From: Salinivenus lutea
Lineage (GTDB): Bacteria; Bacteroidota; Rhodothermia; Rhodothermales; Salinibacteraceae
NCBI GenBank assembly: GCA_002894685.1
Contig: NCRC01000008.1
Coordinates: forward strand, 59,175 to 123,174
DNA length: 64,000 nucleotides
Direction of reading: 5' to 3'
In this document: one piece after another, positions 53,305 to 62,972 of the stretch
Layout of the letters: each line of letters starts with the position of its first letter
Numbering within the stretch: position 1 is the stretch's first letter
The notes under the pieces: generated by a model
Databases searched by the model: none
The model's input: the letters and a program-made list of their open reading frames with translations, nothing else
What the model was told of the DNA's origin: nothing
Program-made: the position numbers and the translations under genes

Positions 53305-54753
53305 TTAGTGGGCCGTGTAGGCGGGCTGAGGAGAAGAGGCGTCGGGGGCGAGGGCGGCCTCGGTCGCTTGTTGGTGTTGGTGGTGCCGGTGGGCCGCCAG
53401 GGCCAGGGCCAGGAACGACCAGAGCACAGCGCCGGTCTCCTCGATCATCTCGCGTCCGAAGAGCAGCATCGTGAAGTAGCCGATCGCGACGGCCATCACA
53501 ATCAGGGCGAACTGGTCGTTGGGGGCGGGGCGGGCCAGGAAGACCGCGTTGTACAGCAGCCAGAGCAGGCCGCCGAGGTACAGGGCGCCGCCAAACCAGC
53601 CGAGCTGCCAGAGAATGGTCACGAAGCCACTGTCGTACAGGGCGCTCCCAATCCCCATCCCAATCGGGTTGAAGAGCACTTCCCCCGTCACCTGCTGGTA
53701 CATCGTCTGCCGTTCGGTGAGGCTGTGGTCGTTCTGGAGCGAGCTAAATGATTCGAGCCGCGCGCCCGTCGTTTCGGCAATCTCGCCCGTGATGGCAATG
53801 GGCACAATGAGGATGCCCAAGACGACCATGATCGCGACGAGGCGGGTGCGGAGGCGGCCCGGGAAGCGCCACACGAGGGCGCTCATCCCAACCATCCAGC
53901 CCCCCCAGGCGCTCCGGACGAGTGACAGGAGGAAGGCAATGTACCCGGGCACCGCCGAGAGCGTCCCGAGGGTGGATCGGGCGTCGAAGACGAGCAGGAG
54001 CCCGGCCCACAGGATCGTGGCGAACGGGCCGGGGGCACTGAGGGTGCTAAACACCCGCACTTCCATGGGTTCGGCGCGTCCGATGGAGTGCATCCCCGAC
54101 CGCTCCATCCAGAGCGCGTCCCACGGGGGGAGCACAAAGAACTGAATGAGGCCGTAGACGCCCATCACCAGCGTGCCGCCGATGAAGGTGGCCCGCACCA
54201 CGCGCCGGTATCGGGGATACTGGCGCCAGTGGGCCATCACGTGAAAGCTCAGAAGCAGGGGGCAGAGCCAACTGAGCAGGGCGACGGTGGCGGGAAACCC
54301 GCCCACCTTTGGCAGCCCCACCAGAAACCCGTACGCGACGGCGATGAAGCACAGGGCAATGGGGGCGAAGAAGGTGTGGCGGAGCTCCCGTCCAAAGCGG
54401 GGCAGGTCAAACAGGGCGATGCCACTCACGACAAAGGGCGCGAGCAACACAAAGGCCTGATTGGGCGGCGTAAACGTCCCAATCTGGTAGTCGATGAGTC
54501 GTCGCACAAAGGGCGACAAAAACCACACCCACCAGGCGAAGCCCAGGTAGAGGGCCGGGTTTGAAAGGTACAGCCAGAACCCGATGGTGACCGTGAGGCC
54601 GAGGTAGGCGAGGTTGAGGAGCCGAAGCAGTTCTTCGTGCTGGCTCTGAAACAGGAGGGCGAACCCGCAGAGGGAGATCAAGATCACGCCGCCTGCGAGG
54701 AGCGACGCCCGCCTGTCGTCGCGGGCCGTGTCGAAAAGCGTTTGGAGGGCCAT
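53305..54753 (-). CDS. O-antigen ligase/polymerase-like membrane protein
   Basis: A 482-residue protein with about eleven hydrophobic segments. The long loop near residues 330-375 holds SLTERQTMYQQVTGEVLFNP and GMGIGSALYDSG, a layout typical of Wzy polymerases and WaaL-type O-antigen ligases. These enzymes polymerise or attach lipid-linked glycan units at the periplasmic face. Between GT genes on both sides, it is the probable polymerisation or ligation step of the locus. Polymerase and ligase cannot be told apart from sequence alone. Confidence 0.82.
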   Translation of the reverse strand: MALQTLFDTARDDRRASLLAGGVILISLCGFALLFQSQHEELLRLLNLAYLGLTVTIGFWLYLSNPALYLGFAWWVWFLSPFVRRLIDYQIGTFTPPNQAFVLLAPFVVSGIALFDLPRFGRELRHTFFAPIALCFIAVAYGFLVGLPKVGGFPATVALLSWLCPLLLSFHVMAHWRQYPRYRRVVRATFIGGTLVMGVYGLIQFFVLPPWDALWMERSGMHSIGRAEPMEVRVFSTLSAPGPFATILWAGLLLVFDARSTLGTLSAVPGYIAFLLSLVRSAWGGWMVGMSALVWRFPGRLRTRLVAIMVVLGILIVPIAITGEIAETTGARLESFSSLQNDHSLTERQTMYQQVTGEVLFNPIGMGIGSALYDSGFVTILWQLGWFGGALYLGGLLWLLYNAVFLARPAPNDQFALIVMAVAIGYFTMLLFGREMIEETGAVLWSFLALALAAHRHHQHQQATEAALAPDASSPQPAYTAH

Positions 54754-54759
54754 GAGACG

Positions 54760-55917
54760 TTAGGAAACCGGAGCGCGGGAACGGGGGGAAGGGACCGAGG
54801 GCGAAAGGAGGGACTCCATTCGCTCTGCGAGGCGGGGCCAGTCGAATGTGGACTGATAAAGAGCCTGCCCGGCCTCGCCGATGTGCTCCCGCAACGCCGG
54901 GTCGAGTGCGAGGCGGCGGACCTGTTCGGTAAAGGGGGCGGGGCGGCCCAGGGGGACGGCGAGAAACGCCGTGCCCGCCGATGACTGCAGGGCCGGCCCC
55001 GTATCCGGGCCGAGGGTGGTGACGACCGGACGTGCGTGCTGAAGGGCCGCCATGACGGATCCGCGTCGCGCCGACAGACCCTTGCGGAAGGGGGCAAGGT
55101 ATAGGTCCATCGCGGAAAGGTAGCGCGACACGAGCGGGGCCGGCTGGGGGCCTACGGCCACCAGCGGCACATCGGGGCCGAGGGAGTCTCGAATCTGATC
55201 GCCTCCGGTGCCCACGTGCAGCACCCGCACGGGCAGGCCTTCGTCGAGAAGACGGAGCATGGCGGTGCGAACCAGATCGAAGTCGCGGGACTCATGCGCG
55301 CTCCCAAAGAGCCCGCACACGATGTCGGAGGACTGCAGGCCCAGCTGGGTGCGGTCGGCCGTGCGGTGGGCGGGCGTGCGGTCGATGTTGGATCCTACCG
55401 GCAGGTGGTGGAGGGGCGTGTTGGGAAACCAGGCGCGAAATCGGTCGACCCAGGGCTCGATTGAGAAGAAGATGGCGTCGGCCGCCGATCCCAACGCCCA
55501 GAGCTGCCACCGCTGCCACGTGGTAAAGAGGGCAAACCGCCAGTTTTCCACGGGGACGAAGGGCTCGTGCACCATGAGCGCCACCCGCATCTGGGGGTGG
55601 GCGGTGCGGAGGGCGGAAATCGTCCGGGGGAGACTCAGGTTGAGGCCCCACCGTCCGTAACTGAAGGGATTGTACTGGAGCACAAGCCAGTCGGGCACGT
55701 CGGAGGCGAGGGGCTCGGCGAGCGCCTGGATGCCCGCACGGGACGCAAGGTCGAACGCCGGCGTGACCCGACAGCCCGGCACCGGGTCGGCATCGGGGGA
55801 GGCGGTGAGAATGCGCACGTCGTGCCTCGGGGCCAGGGCCGCGCCCAGGTGGGCAGTGTGGTCCCCAATGCCGTCGTAGGCCGGGGGCAGCGCAGGAAAC
55901 AGAAGGTCGATCCGCAT
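54760..55917 (-). CDS. GT4-like glycosyltransferase
   Basis: A 385-residue GT-B enzyme. MRIDLLFPALPPAYDGIGDH is the start I prefer over the upstream codon. Later come HLPVGSNIDRTP, CGLFGSAHESRDFDLV and the donor-side YLAPFRKGLSARRGSVMAAL. That last stretch replaces the common E-x7-E motif, as in some divergent GT4 enzymes. It lies 6 bp upstream of the polymerase-like gene. Confidence 0.88.
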   Translation of the reverse strand: MRIDLLFPALPPAYDGIGDHTAHLGAALAPRHDVRILTASPDADPVPGCRVTPAFDLASRAGIQALAEPLASDVPDWLVLQYNPFSYGRWGLNLSLPRTISALRTAHPQMRVALMVHEPFVPVENWRFALFTTWQRWQLWALGSAADAIFFSIEPWVDRFRAWFPNTPLHHLPVGSNIDRTPAHRTADRTQLGLQSSDIVCGLFGSAHESRDFDLVRTAMLRLLDEGLPVRVLHVGTGGDQIRDSLGPDVPLVAVGPQPAPLVSRYLSAMDLYLAPFRKGLSARRGSVMAALQHARPVVTTLGPDTGPALQSSAGTAFLAVPLGRPAPFTEQVRRLALDPALREHIGEAGQALYQSTFDWPRLAERMESLLSPSVPSPRSRAPVS

Positions 55918-56190
55918 TGGCGGAAGGTGAAAGATGCACCGAAAAGGGGGAAACGCAATATGCGGCTCTCCCTTCGATTGGGGGCACTCCTTTGGATACT
56001 GCCGGATCACCCTTTCGGATGAACCCCAACGGGAAGGCGAAACGCGACAGGGACGGGCCAGGACAGGCTCCTCTGCCCCAGGCAGTTGATGCCGTTAGGT
56101 CCTTCCGGCAGGTGGGAGCGATGCGGTTCTGGCATCGGGGCGGCGCCACCGGGAGCTACCTGGAGCGCCATTCTTGGGGACTCTATAAGG

Positions 56191-57180
56191 TTATGCGAGG
56201 CGGGCGTAGTCAAACGCCGTCCGGAGCGCCGATCGGAGGTACTTGGGGTGGGCGAGCTGGCGCCCCACGCGGTACGGGGTTCGCCACGTCGCGGCGGACC
56301 GGGTTGCCTGGAGGTCCAGGCACCAGTTGGTCGTTCGGTGAAAGGCGGCGCCGGGACTGAACCAATCGGTCCACGCCGTACGGGCCCGGGCCCCCATCTC
56401 GAGCGCGTCGTCGGCGCGGGCGGTTAGGAGGGCCGGCAGGGCGCCGATGTCGGCCTCCGGCACGCGAAGGCTGAACTGATCCCAGTCGGGGCCGTCCGGC
56501 GGCACCCAGTCGTCGGCGATGATGACGGGCGCGCGTCCCATCCGCATCATTTCGAAGAGGCGGATGCTGCTCACACCGCGGCCCCGCGGACAGAGCACGA
56601 AGTTGCTCCGGCGCGCCACATCGACGTACTGCGTTTCCAATGCCTGGCGTGTGTCTTCGGGAAGGTCGGCGTACGGCCAGTACGGCGAGGTGTCGAAGAC
56701 AAACTGCGCCGGATGCGAAAGCCCTGCCAGCGCCGCCCGAATCGGGTCGGTGGACAGCTGCCCGATGAACGAGTAGAGGTAGTCACGCGTGGTCGGTACG
56801 GGGGCCTCGGCCAGGAACGATTTGTCGAACACGTCGAGGTAAAACCCGGAGCGGGTCCGCTGAGGGTCGTACCAGCGGCGGTTGATGGAGGCGTAGATGC
56901 CGGGGAGGAACGGGACCGGAAAGTCGTGCCGGCTAAAGAGGAAGCATCGGTCGCGGTGCGCCCGGTAGACGGGGTGGCGGCGCACCTCCAGGTAGTGCCG
57001 GGCCGGATCGCAGTTTTCGACAAACAGAATGATGTCGGCGGCCGCCGGGTCGTCGGTGAGGCGGTGGGCCCCGAAGCGGTCCGCGGCGGCCGATCGTTGC
57101 ATGCGTTCCAGGTCGTCGAACGCGTACGGCCACGGGGTGCCTGAGCGGGCCGCGACGGACAGAAGGTGAACGGAGGCCAT
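56191..57180 (-). CDS. Exostosin-like glycosyltransferase (GT47-like)
   Basis: A 329-residue protein resembling the exostosin domain. A mid-protein block YLYSFIGQLSTDPIRAAL is followed by SNFVLCPRGRGVSSIRLFEM and MRMGRAPVIIADDWVPPDGP, the conserved exostosin donor-site pattern. Exostosin-type enzymes build polymers such as heparan sulfate in eukaryotes, and bacterial members occur in capsule loci. It lies 16 bp from a sulfotransferase gene, which makes a sulfated polymer an attractive idea, but the link is contextual. Confidence 0.85.
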   Translation of the reverse strand: MASVHLLSVAARSGTPWPYAFDDLERMQRSAAADRFGAHRLTDDPAAADIILFVENCDPARHYLEVRRHPVYRAHRDRCFLFSRHDFPVPFLPGIYASINRRWYDPQRTRSGFYLDVFDKSFLAEAPVPTTRDYLYSFIGQLSTDPIRAALAGLSHPAQFVFDTSPYWPYADLPEDTRQALETQYVDVARRSNFVLCPRGRGVSSIRLFEMMRMGRAPVIIADDWVPPDGPDWDQFSLRVPEADIGALPALLTARADDALEMGARARTAWTDWFSPGAAFHRTTNWCLDLQATRSAATWRTPYRVGRQLAHPKYLRSALRTAFDYARLA

Positions 57181-57196
57181 GAGGGGGAAGGGTCGA

Positions 57197-58183
57197 TCAG
57201 TGGTAGCCGTACAGGGCAAGCTCGGCGCCGGCAATGCGCTCCGCCTCTTCAATTTCGGCGTCGGACCGCCGCTCGTGCTTGCCGATGGACCCGGCGTGGG
57301 CCGTGCCCAGTCGCCGGAGGAAGCTACGGCTTGGCTCCAGGTCGAGGTGCTCGAGGATGCGTCGCCCGTGGACGTCCGGGGCCTGCACAAAGTCCTCGTA
57401 CCGGAGCTGGAGCACCCGGCCGCTGGCGGCGATTTCGGGGGAGGAGAATACGGTGTGACAGCGGCGGGTCATGTACGCCCACATCCAGATGGCCCGCCCG
57501 TAGGGACTGGCAGCCAGGAACTCGTCTTCCCGGCCCGCCTCGACCCACCAGGGCACGTACCGGTCGCCCACTTTCCGGCCCAGGCGCATTTCCGCGCCCA
57601 GCAGGTGCGTGAGGCTGTCGTCGGTGAGCACATTGTAGGTCCGCACGAGCGAATTGGCACAGTCCCGCCCATCGCGGTAGATGTGGATCATTTTTGCCTC
57701 GGGCAGGGCGTCGCACACGAAGTCGGGGGCGAAGGCCAGGAACGGCTCCTTGTAGATCAGACGCTGCTGCGAGCGTCGCCCGCGGACGGCGTCGAGGAGT
57801 CCGGAAAGCCCGGTGGGGGCGTTCACCCATTTTTGCAGGGCGGCGGCGCGCGAGTGGAAGCGGCCCGAGGACATGTAGTCGTCGAGGCTTCGCTCGAAGG
57901 CCACCGTGAGCGCGTCGTAGAGGGCGGGGGGCAGCGACTCCGCGTTCACGATCTGCGGGATGGAGACGGGCAGGAGCGTGCCGGTCATGCACTCGACATC
58001 GGGGAGGCCCGCCAGGGTCTCCATCAGGAAGGTGGTGCCGGAGCGGGGACAGCCCAGAACGACATCGTACCGATGCTTAATGAGGGCGCGTCCGGGCGAG
58101 GAGGGCCCGTGCTCCGAGTGAGGGGCAGCCGTCGTCGTGTTGCCTGCCGGGGCGGCCGCGTGGCCGTTGCGGGGAATGGGCAT
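57197..58183 (-). CDS. Sulfotransferase family protein
   Basis: A 328-residue PAPS-dependent sulfotransferase-like protein. The 5'-phosphosulfate loop is DVVLGCPRSGTTFLMETLAG, and the 3'-phosphate region is IYRDGRDCANSLVRTY. LRYEDFVQAPDVHGRRILEH near the end is also typical. The start is placed at 58183; the frame stays open to 58261. The substrate is likely a sugar given the neighbours. The clean C-P-R-S-G-T-T motif suggests an active enzyme. Confidence 0.9.
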   Translation of the reverse strand: MPIPRNGHAAAPAGNTTTAAPHSEHGPSSPGRALIKHRYDVVLGCPRSGTTFLMETLAGLPDVECMTGTLLPVSIPQIVNAESLPPALYDALTVAFERSLDDYMSSGRFHSRAAALQKWVNAPTGLSGLLDAVRGRRSQQRLIYKEPFLAFAPDFVCDALPEAKMIHIYRDGRDCANSLVRTYNVLTDDSLTHLLGAEMRLGRKVGDRYVPWWVEAGREDEFLAASPYGRAIWMWAYMTRRCHTVFSSPEIAASGRVLQLRYEDFVQAPDVHGRRILEHLDLEPSRSFLRRLGTAHAGSIGKHERRSDAEIEEAERIAGAELALYGYH

Positions 58184-58339
58184 GGAGAAACCGAAAGGGG
58201 AATAGAGACACGAAATCCAGCCGAGCATGCGGGCTGCGTGGAACGTCACGATACGACGCACGGGGGCCGGGCAGGCAGGAGGTTTGGCTTCCCTCTCCTC
58301 AACCCTGCGATACAGTTTGACCGCCGCAGGGCCGGGGGG

Positions 58340-59554
58340 CTACTTGAACCGGGGCAGGTACGGGGAGAGCAACAGCAGTCGTTTGTGGACACGTGCCTGC
58401 ACGGCCCGACCGGCCCTCAGCAGGACCGTACTCGCCGGAGCCACCAGCCGCTCCTGAAGCAGGGTCGCGGGCCGAAGGAGGATCGACAACTGCGGGCGCG
58501 TGCGGACTGCGCGGAGCAGCCGCTCCAGTCCCAGGGCGAGGACCAGGACGAGGCCGAGGACCCCGACTGTGAAGACGAGGCCATCGTAGCCTGTGGAGAA
58601 GACGCGACCGACGAGCACATTCAGCACGATGTTGCCCAGCGTAAACGAGAGAAGCGAGGCGCGCCCGAAGGTGAGCAGGGGCGACCCGGGGGACAGCGAC
58701 GTCCGTCCGTACGGCACGAGGTGAAAGAACAGGAGGCACAGCCCGAGGGCCTGGAGCAATCCGAGGAGGTAGTACCCGATGTGGTAGGAGTCGCGGTACT
58801 CGTAGTAGTCGAGGTACGAGTACAGGACGGCGGAGGGGGAAGACTGCAGCATGAGGAGGCCCACGCCGCCCGCGCAGACGGCCAGGAGGAGGCCGACGTG
58901 GAGGTGGAACCGGGCCGAGAGGGTCTCGGGCCGCCGGAGGCTGTTTCCGACCCACATCCCCGCGCCAATGAACGTGAGGCTGTAGGGAATCATCTGGGTG
59001 CCAAGCTCCAGAATGCCCCCAAAGCGGCCCACAGGAAGGGTGGCGAGTGCGTTAAGCAGGGGGCTCAAGAGCCAGAGTCCGAAGCAGACGCCCAGGGTGA
59101 GCCCGAGCCCCATCCGGTCGCGGAGCGCGAGCAGGGGAATGGCTACGAGAAGGGCCACGGTGTAGAATTTCAGGATGTTGCCGTGGTGGCCCCCAAAGAT
59201 GAACACCAGTGCCTGGAGGGCGTGGCTCCAGTCGAAGAGGCCGAGGACCCATCCGGCGAGCACCGTCAGTACGTACCCGAAGTAACACTGCAGGCTTCGC
59301 CACAGCAGCGTGGGCACGACCGGAGAGAGGCCGGACGCGGCAATTCGCCGGGCGTAGACCAGTTCCAGCATCATGCCGAACATGAAGATAAAGGACGGCG
59401 CGGCCGCACGGGTGAGGCTCCGCAGGGCCGTGTACTCGAGCCCGGAGAGGTGATCCAGGACATTGAAGTCGTTGAAGGCATGAGCGGCAAGGGCCAGGGC
59501 GATGGCCAGGCTGCGCAGCACGTCTACAAAGAGATAGCGGCGGCGGGTGCTCAT
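58340..59554 (-). CDS. Acyltransferase/OpgC-like integral membrane protein
   Basis: A 404-residue polytopic membrane protein with about ten hydrophobic segments. It starts MSTRRRYLFVDVLRSLAIAL with the family R/D pair (FVDVLR) near TM1, like OpgC and acyltransferase-3 proteins that add acyl or succinyl groups to periplasmic glycans. It ends with a basic tail. ATGA overlap with the upstream GT4 gene (59551-60702) indicates coupling. The acyl donor is not known. Confidence 0.8.
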   Translation of the reverse strand: MSTRRRYLFVDVLRSLAIALALAAHAFNDFNVLDHLSGLEYTALRSLTRAAAPSFIFMFGMMLELVYARRIAASGLSPVVPTLLWRSLQCYFGYVLTVLAGWVLGLFDWSHALQALVFIFGGHHGNILKFYTVALLVAIPLLALRDRMGLGLTLGVCFGLWLLSPLLNALATLPVGRFGGILELGTQMIPYSLTFIGAGMWVGNSLRRPETLSARFHLHVGLLLAVCAGGVGLLMLQSSPSAVLYSYLDYYEYRDSYHIGYYLLGLLQALGLCLLFFHLVPYGRTSLSPGSPLLTFGRASLLSFTLGNIVLNVLVGRVFSTGYDGLVFTVGVLGLVLVLALGLERLLRAVRTRPQLSILLRPATLLQERLVAPASTVLLRAGRAVQARVHKRLLLLSPYLPRFK

Positions 59555-60702
59555 CGAAGAGGGGGGGCGGAGGGAGAGCGGCGGCTCGCTAGAGACGTGT
59601 ACAGGGCATCGTGGCGGTCGAGGAAAGCATCCATCGAATGGTGGGCCTGCACGTGTTCGTAGCCGGCCCGTCCCCGTCGAGCGGCGGCCGTCGGGTTTGT
59701 GCACAGACGGTGGAGGGCGTCCGTCAGGGCCGCGTCGTCGTTGGGCGGCACGAGGTGCGAGAAGGAAGGGTGCGCGTATTCGGGCAGTCCCCCCACCCGA
59801 GCGGCCACCACGGGGCGGGCCCGGGCGGCGGCTTCGAGGGGGACGAGGCCGGCCGGTTCGTGCCACACCGAGGGCACGACCACGGCGCGCGCCCCGTCGA
59901 CGAGAGCGTCGAGCGCCGGGCCGTCCACCCATCCGTGAAAGGTGACCCGATCGGCGAGCCCAAGCCGTTCGACCTGCGTCTCCAGGGCGGCCCGATGGTC
60001 CCCGGTGCCGGCAATGTCGAGGTGGACCGGGCGGGGGAGCTGGGCAACGGATCGGAGGAGCCAGTCGACGCCCTTTTCGGGAACGAGCCGGCCGACGAAG
60101 AGGAGACGCGGCGGCCCGTCCGTTGGCAGCGGGCGCGGCGCCGGGGGCCCGGCGGGGCCGGGAGACAGCACGACCTGGAGGTCCGAGGCCGGATACCCGG
60201 CGGCCACCATTTCATCTTTCAGGTACTGGCTCACCGTAAAGGTGGGACGGCCCGGAATCATGGACCTGTTGTCGGCCATCCGTTGGAATCCGTCCCACAC
60301 CTTGGCGGGGCGGCGGCTGCCGCAGCCGTCGACGTAGTGCCCAAAGAGGCAGGCGGGCAGGCTCGCGATGCGGGGGCAGGGCGTGCCGGTCCGCTTCAGG
60401 TAGCGCGAGCCGCTCGGGCACGCGGCCCCGTTGTCGTGGACGGTGCGGAGGAGGGGGAGGGACGAAGCGGGGGCACTCGGCACGGACTTGTGGAGGTGGA
60501 GCACGTCGACCCCGCGTGCCTCCGCCTCCGTGTAGAGGGTTTCTACATCGGGCACTCGGACGCGGGAGGGGCCCGGCGCGCCCTGGAGGCCCCAGTAGGT
60601 GACCGTGTGCCCGCGCGCGGCGAGGGCGTCGCCAAGGCGGGCCACGTACGTTTCGATGCCGCCCTGGCCGTCCAGGTCGCGGACGAAGTGGCCAATGTGC
60701 AT
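59551..60702 (-). CDS. GT4 family glycosyltransferase
   Basis: A 383-residue GT4 enzyme. It begins MHIGHFVRDLDGQGGIETYV, and includes TVSQYLKDEMVAAGY, LLFVGRLVPEKGVDWLLRSV and EPAGLVPLEAAARARPVVAA. Cysteines in the middle (ACPSGSRYLKRTGTPCPRI, CLFGHYVDGCGS) form a cluster seen in a subset of GT4 enzymes. It overlaps the acyltransferase gene by 4 bp. Confidence 0.94.
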   Translation of the reverse strand: MHIGHFVRDLDGQGGIETYVARLGDALAARGHTVTYWGLQGAPGPSRVRVPDVETLYTEAEARGVDVLHLHKSVPSAPASSLPLLRTVHDNGAACPSGSRYLKRTGTPCPRIASLPACLFGHYVDGCGSRRPAKVWDGFQRMADNRSMIPGRPTFTVSQYLKDEMVAAGYPASDLQVVLSPGPAGPPAPRPLPTDGPPRLLFVGRLVPEKGVDWLLRSVAQLPRPVHLDIAGTGDHRAALETQVERLGLADRVTFHGWVDGPALDALVDGARAVVVPSVWHEPAGLVPLEAAARARPVVAARVGGLPEYAHPSFSHLVPPNDDAALTDALHRLCTNPTAAARRGRAGYEHVQAHHSMDAFLDRHDALYTSLASRRSPSAPPLR

Positions 60703-60707
60703 GGGGG

Positions 60708-61772
60708 TTAGGCGACGGAAAGGGGAGCGGGGCGGAGGGGGTGGCGCCGGAGGTGCTGCAGCCGGTCGCGGAGGGCGTCGACGTTTCCCGTGGGCACGAT
60801 AAAGCCGTTCACGCCGTCCTGGACGTACTCTTTCATGCCGGTGTCCTCGGTGACAATCACCGGGACGCCACAGGCCAGGGCCTCCATCGGGGCGTACCCG
60901 AAGCCGTCCTCGTAGGAGGGGTGGACGAACACGTCGGCCCGCTGCAGGGCGGGCAGCGGGTCGCCGGGCGCCATGCGGAGGCGCGGCTCGCGGGCCATCC
61001 AGCCTTCCATGAACTGCTTCATCTGGCGGGTGGGCCAGCCGCCGACGACGGTGAGCTCGGCGGGATCGGGGAGCGTCCGGAAGGCCTCCAGGAGCACGGG
61101 CAGGCCCTTGGTGATGTCGACGCGGCCCACGTAGACGACCCGGAAGACGCCGTCGTCGGGGCGGTTGGTGGGGGGCACAAACCGCGAATCGGGGCGGAGG
61201 TAGGTGCGCTCCAGCTTGGACGCAGGAATGCCGGCCGCGAGGAAGGAGTCGCGCGTGTAGTCTGAGTGGACGAAGATCCGGTCGGCCGCCGCGTACTCGG
61301 CGAGGGTTTTCCGTCGCTGCCAGTCGTTGAGCCAGGAGGCGCCGCGGAGGTCCCAGGCGGCCTCGGCCTGCGAATGAAGCCGTCGCACGTTGTCGACGTG
61401 GCTGTTGACGGCGACCAGCTCGAGCGTCTCAAACCCTATCGAGCGCGCCCGACGGAAGCTGTGGAGGGACTGCCCAACAAACCCCATGAACCGCTCGGCG
61501 GGGGCGTCCAGCGCGGCCGCGACCCGGCGATCGAAGAAATCGTTTTTCACGTAGCTCGACCATCCGAGGCTGTAGCGGAGGGGCGTCCATCGATGCAGCC
61601 ACTGGTAGGAGCGATCGGACAGGGGCCGTCCCCGCGCGCCGTCGGAGGGGGCGGGGGCGGGGTTGAGGTAGTACGCCAGTCCTACGCCCTCGTCGGTCTC
61701 GCGGACGAGGTGGGCAAAGTGTTGGCCGACGCCGCCCTGGCCATACGGCGATTGGCAGGCAAGTACGCGCAT
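60708..61772 (-). CDS. GT4 family glycosyltransferase
   Basis: A 354-residue GT4 enzyme. The start at 61772 precedes MRVLACQSPYGQGGVGQHFA; an upstream extension is possible. Other motifs are VYVGRVDITKGLPVLLEAFR, the donor site DGFGYAPMEALACGVPVIVT and EYVQDGVNGFIVPTGNVDAL. It lies 5 bp upstream of the next GT4 gene. Nothing shows its donor. Confidence 0.94.
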   Translation of the reverse strand: MRVLACQSPYGQGGVGQHFAHLVRETDEGVGLAYYLNPAPAPSDGARGRPLSDRSYQWLHRWTPLRYSLGWSSYVKNDFFDRRVAAALDAPAERFMGFVGQSLHSFRRARSIGFETLELVAVNSHVDNVRRLHSQAEAAWDLRGASWLNDWQRRKTLAEYAAADRIFVHSDYTRDSFLAAGIPASKLERTYLRPDSRFVPPTNRPDDGVFRVVYVGRVDITKGLPVLLEAFRTLPDPAELTVVGGWPTRQMKQFMEGWMAREPRLRMAPGDPLPALQRADVFVHPSYEDGFGYAPMEALACGVPVIVTEDTGMKEYVQDGVNGFIVPTGNVDALRDRLQHLRRHPLRPAPLSVA

Positions 61773-61901
61773 TGCAGCGAGGAGATCGGAAGGGGGGAGC
61801 TGTAAGGTCGCACGCGTCGCGCCTGGCGGCATCAGTCATTGCCAGGGGCCGGGGGGGAGGTTCGGATCATGTGCCGTCCACTTCTGCCGGGCGGTCGGGC
61901 A

Positions 61902-62948
61902 TCACGACGAGGTCGAGAGCATGCGTGTCCAGCGCGCCCACAGTCGGCGGGGCAGGGAGCGGAGGCGGGCGCGAACCCCCAAAAACATGGGGGTGAGCAC
62001 GGCGAAGTGCCGGTCGTAGCGATACCGCCACCACTGGAGTGCCCAGTACGTCCGTTTCACGGCCAGTTGGCAGGCGGCCCCCCACGAGAGCGCGGCCCCC
62101 ACCGGGGCGTATCCGAATTCGTCCATTTCGTCGGCACAGACCCGCTCGATGATGGCGATCTCCGACTCGCTCAGCTGGCTGCGCCATTTTTCGGCTTCTG
62201 TCGGGCTGATGGGACGTGTGGCCGTCTGGTTGTAGGTGGACGCCGCCTCGTCGAGCATGAAGCGATCGGCGTTCTGGTGGAAGCGCAGCATCTCGGGCTC
62301 GTACGCCGTCTCTAGGAAGCCGCAGATGCGCCCCAGGGTGTGCTGGGGGGCGCCGACAAGGTCTTCGTACCGCACCTCCATCCGCTGGTCGGCCGGCACC
62401 GCACGGGCGAGCCAGTCGCGGCCGTGCGTCATGATTTTGTGCCGGTTCAGGGCGTTGAAGGTGGCGTCGGAGCTAAAGAACGAGACGCGCTGCATGGAGG
62501 CGACGCCGCCTCGGGGATCGCGCACCACGTGGAGGAAGCGCGCGTCCGGAAACATGTCGATGAGGATGTTCGAGTGGTAGATGTTGCCCGGGGTTTTTTC
62601 GCCCCATCGGGCCTTTCCGTAGTGGGCGGCCCACCGGGTCAGCAGCACCTGATACGGTCGCCGGAAGTCCTGGGGCCCGTCGAGGATTTCGGCCCGAACG
62701 GACGACAGGTCCAACTCCCGTACCTTGGGCCGATTGGCGTCGAGGAAGCGGTCCACAAACGCTTCGTACTCCGCGGCGGAGAGCTGCGGCTCGGTCCACG
62801 CCTCGTACGAGATTTCCGTTTTGGTAAACCCGTAAAAGTAGTTGATCTCGTCCGGGATGGCGATTTCGGAGTGCGCGTTCAGCAAGAGCCGAAGGAGCGT
62901 GGTGCCGGACCGGTTGGCACCGACGATAAAAATAGGAGCAGTAGACAT
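61902..62948 (-). CDS. Sulfotransferase family protein
   Basis: A 348-residue sulfotransferase. The PAPS 5' loop is IFIVGANRSGTTLLRLLLNA, then WGEKTPGNIYHSNILIDMFP and the 3'-phosphate segment HVVRDPRGGVASMQRVS. The protein is paralogous to the next gene (62973-63974): they share loop, spacing, RWGEKTP and the R-Y-E-D-L segment. Sulfating a surface glycan is likely but substrate and position are unknown. Confidence 0.9.
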   Translation of the reverse strand: MSTAPIFIVGANRSGTTLLRLLLNAHSEIAIPDEINYFYGFTKTEISYEAWTEPQLSAAEYEAFVDRFLDANRPKVRELDLSSVRAEILDGPQDFRRPYQVLLTRWAAHYGKARWGEKTPGNIYHSNILIDMFPDARFLHVVRDPRGGVASMQRVSFFSSDATFNALNRHKIMTHGRDWLARAVPADQRMEVRYEDLVGAPQHTLGRICGFLETAYEPEMLRFHQNADRFMLDEAASTYNQTATRPISPTEAEKWRSQLSESEIAIIERVCADEMDEFGYAPVGAALSWGAACQLAVKRTYWALQWWRYRYDRHFAVLTPMFLGVRARLRSLPRRLWARWTRMLSTSS

Positions 62949-62972
62949 CGGGTAAAGGGGGTGTGGCCCTCG

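Noticed and set aside
57179..59662. Plus-strand open frame (827 codons)
   Set aside because: Antisense to a sulfotransferase and a membrane acyltransferase gene; no domain recognised.
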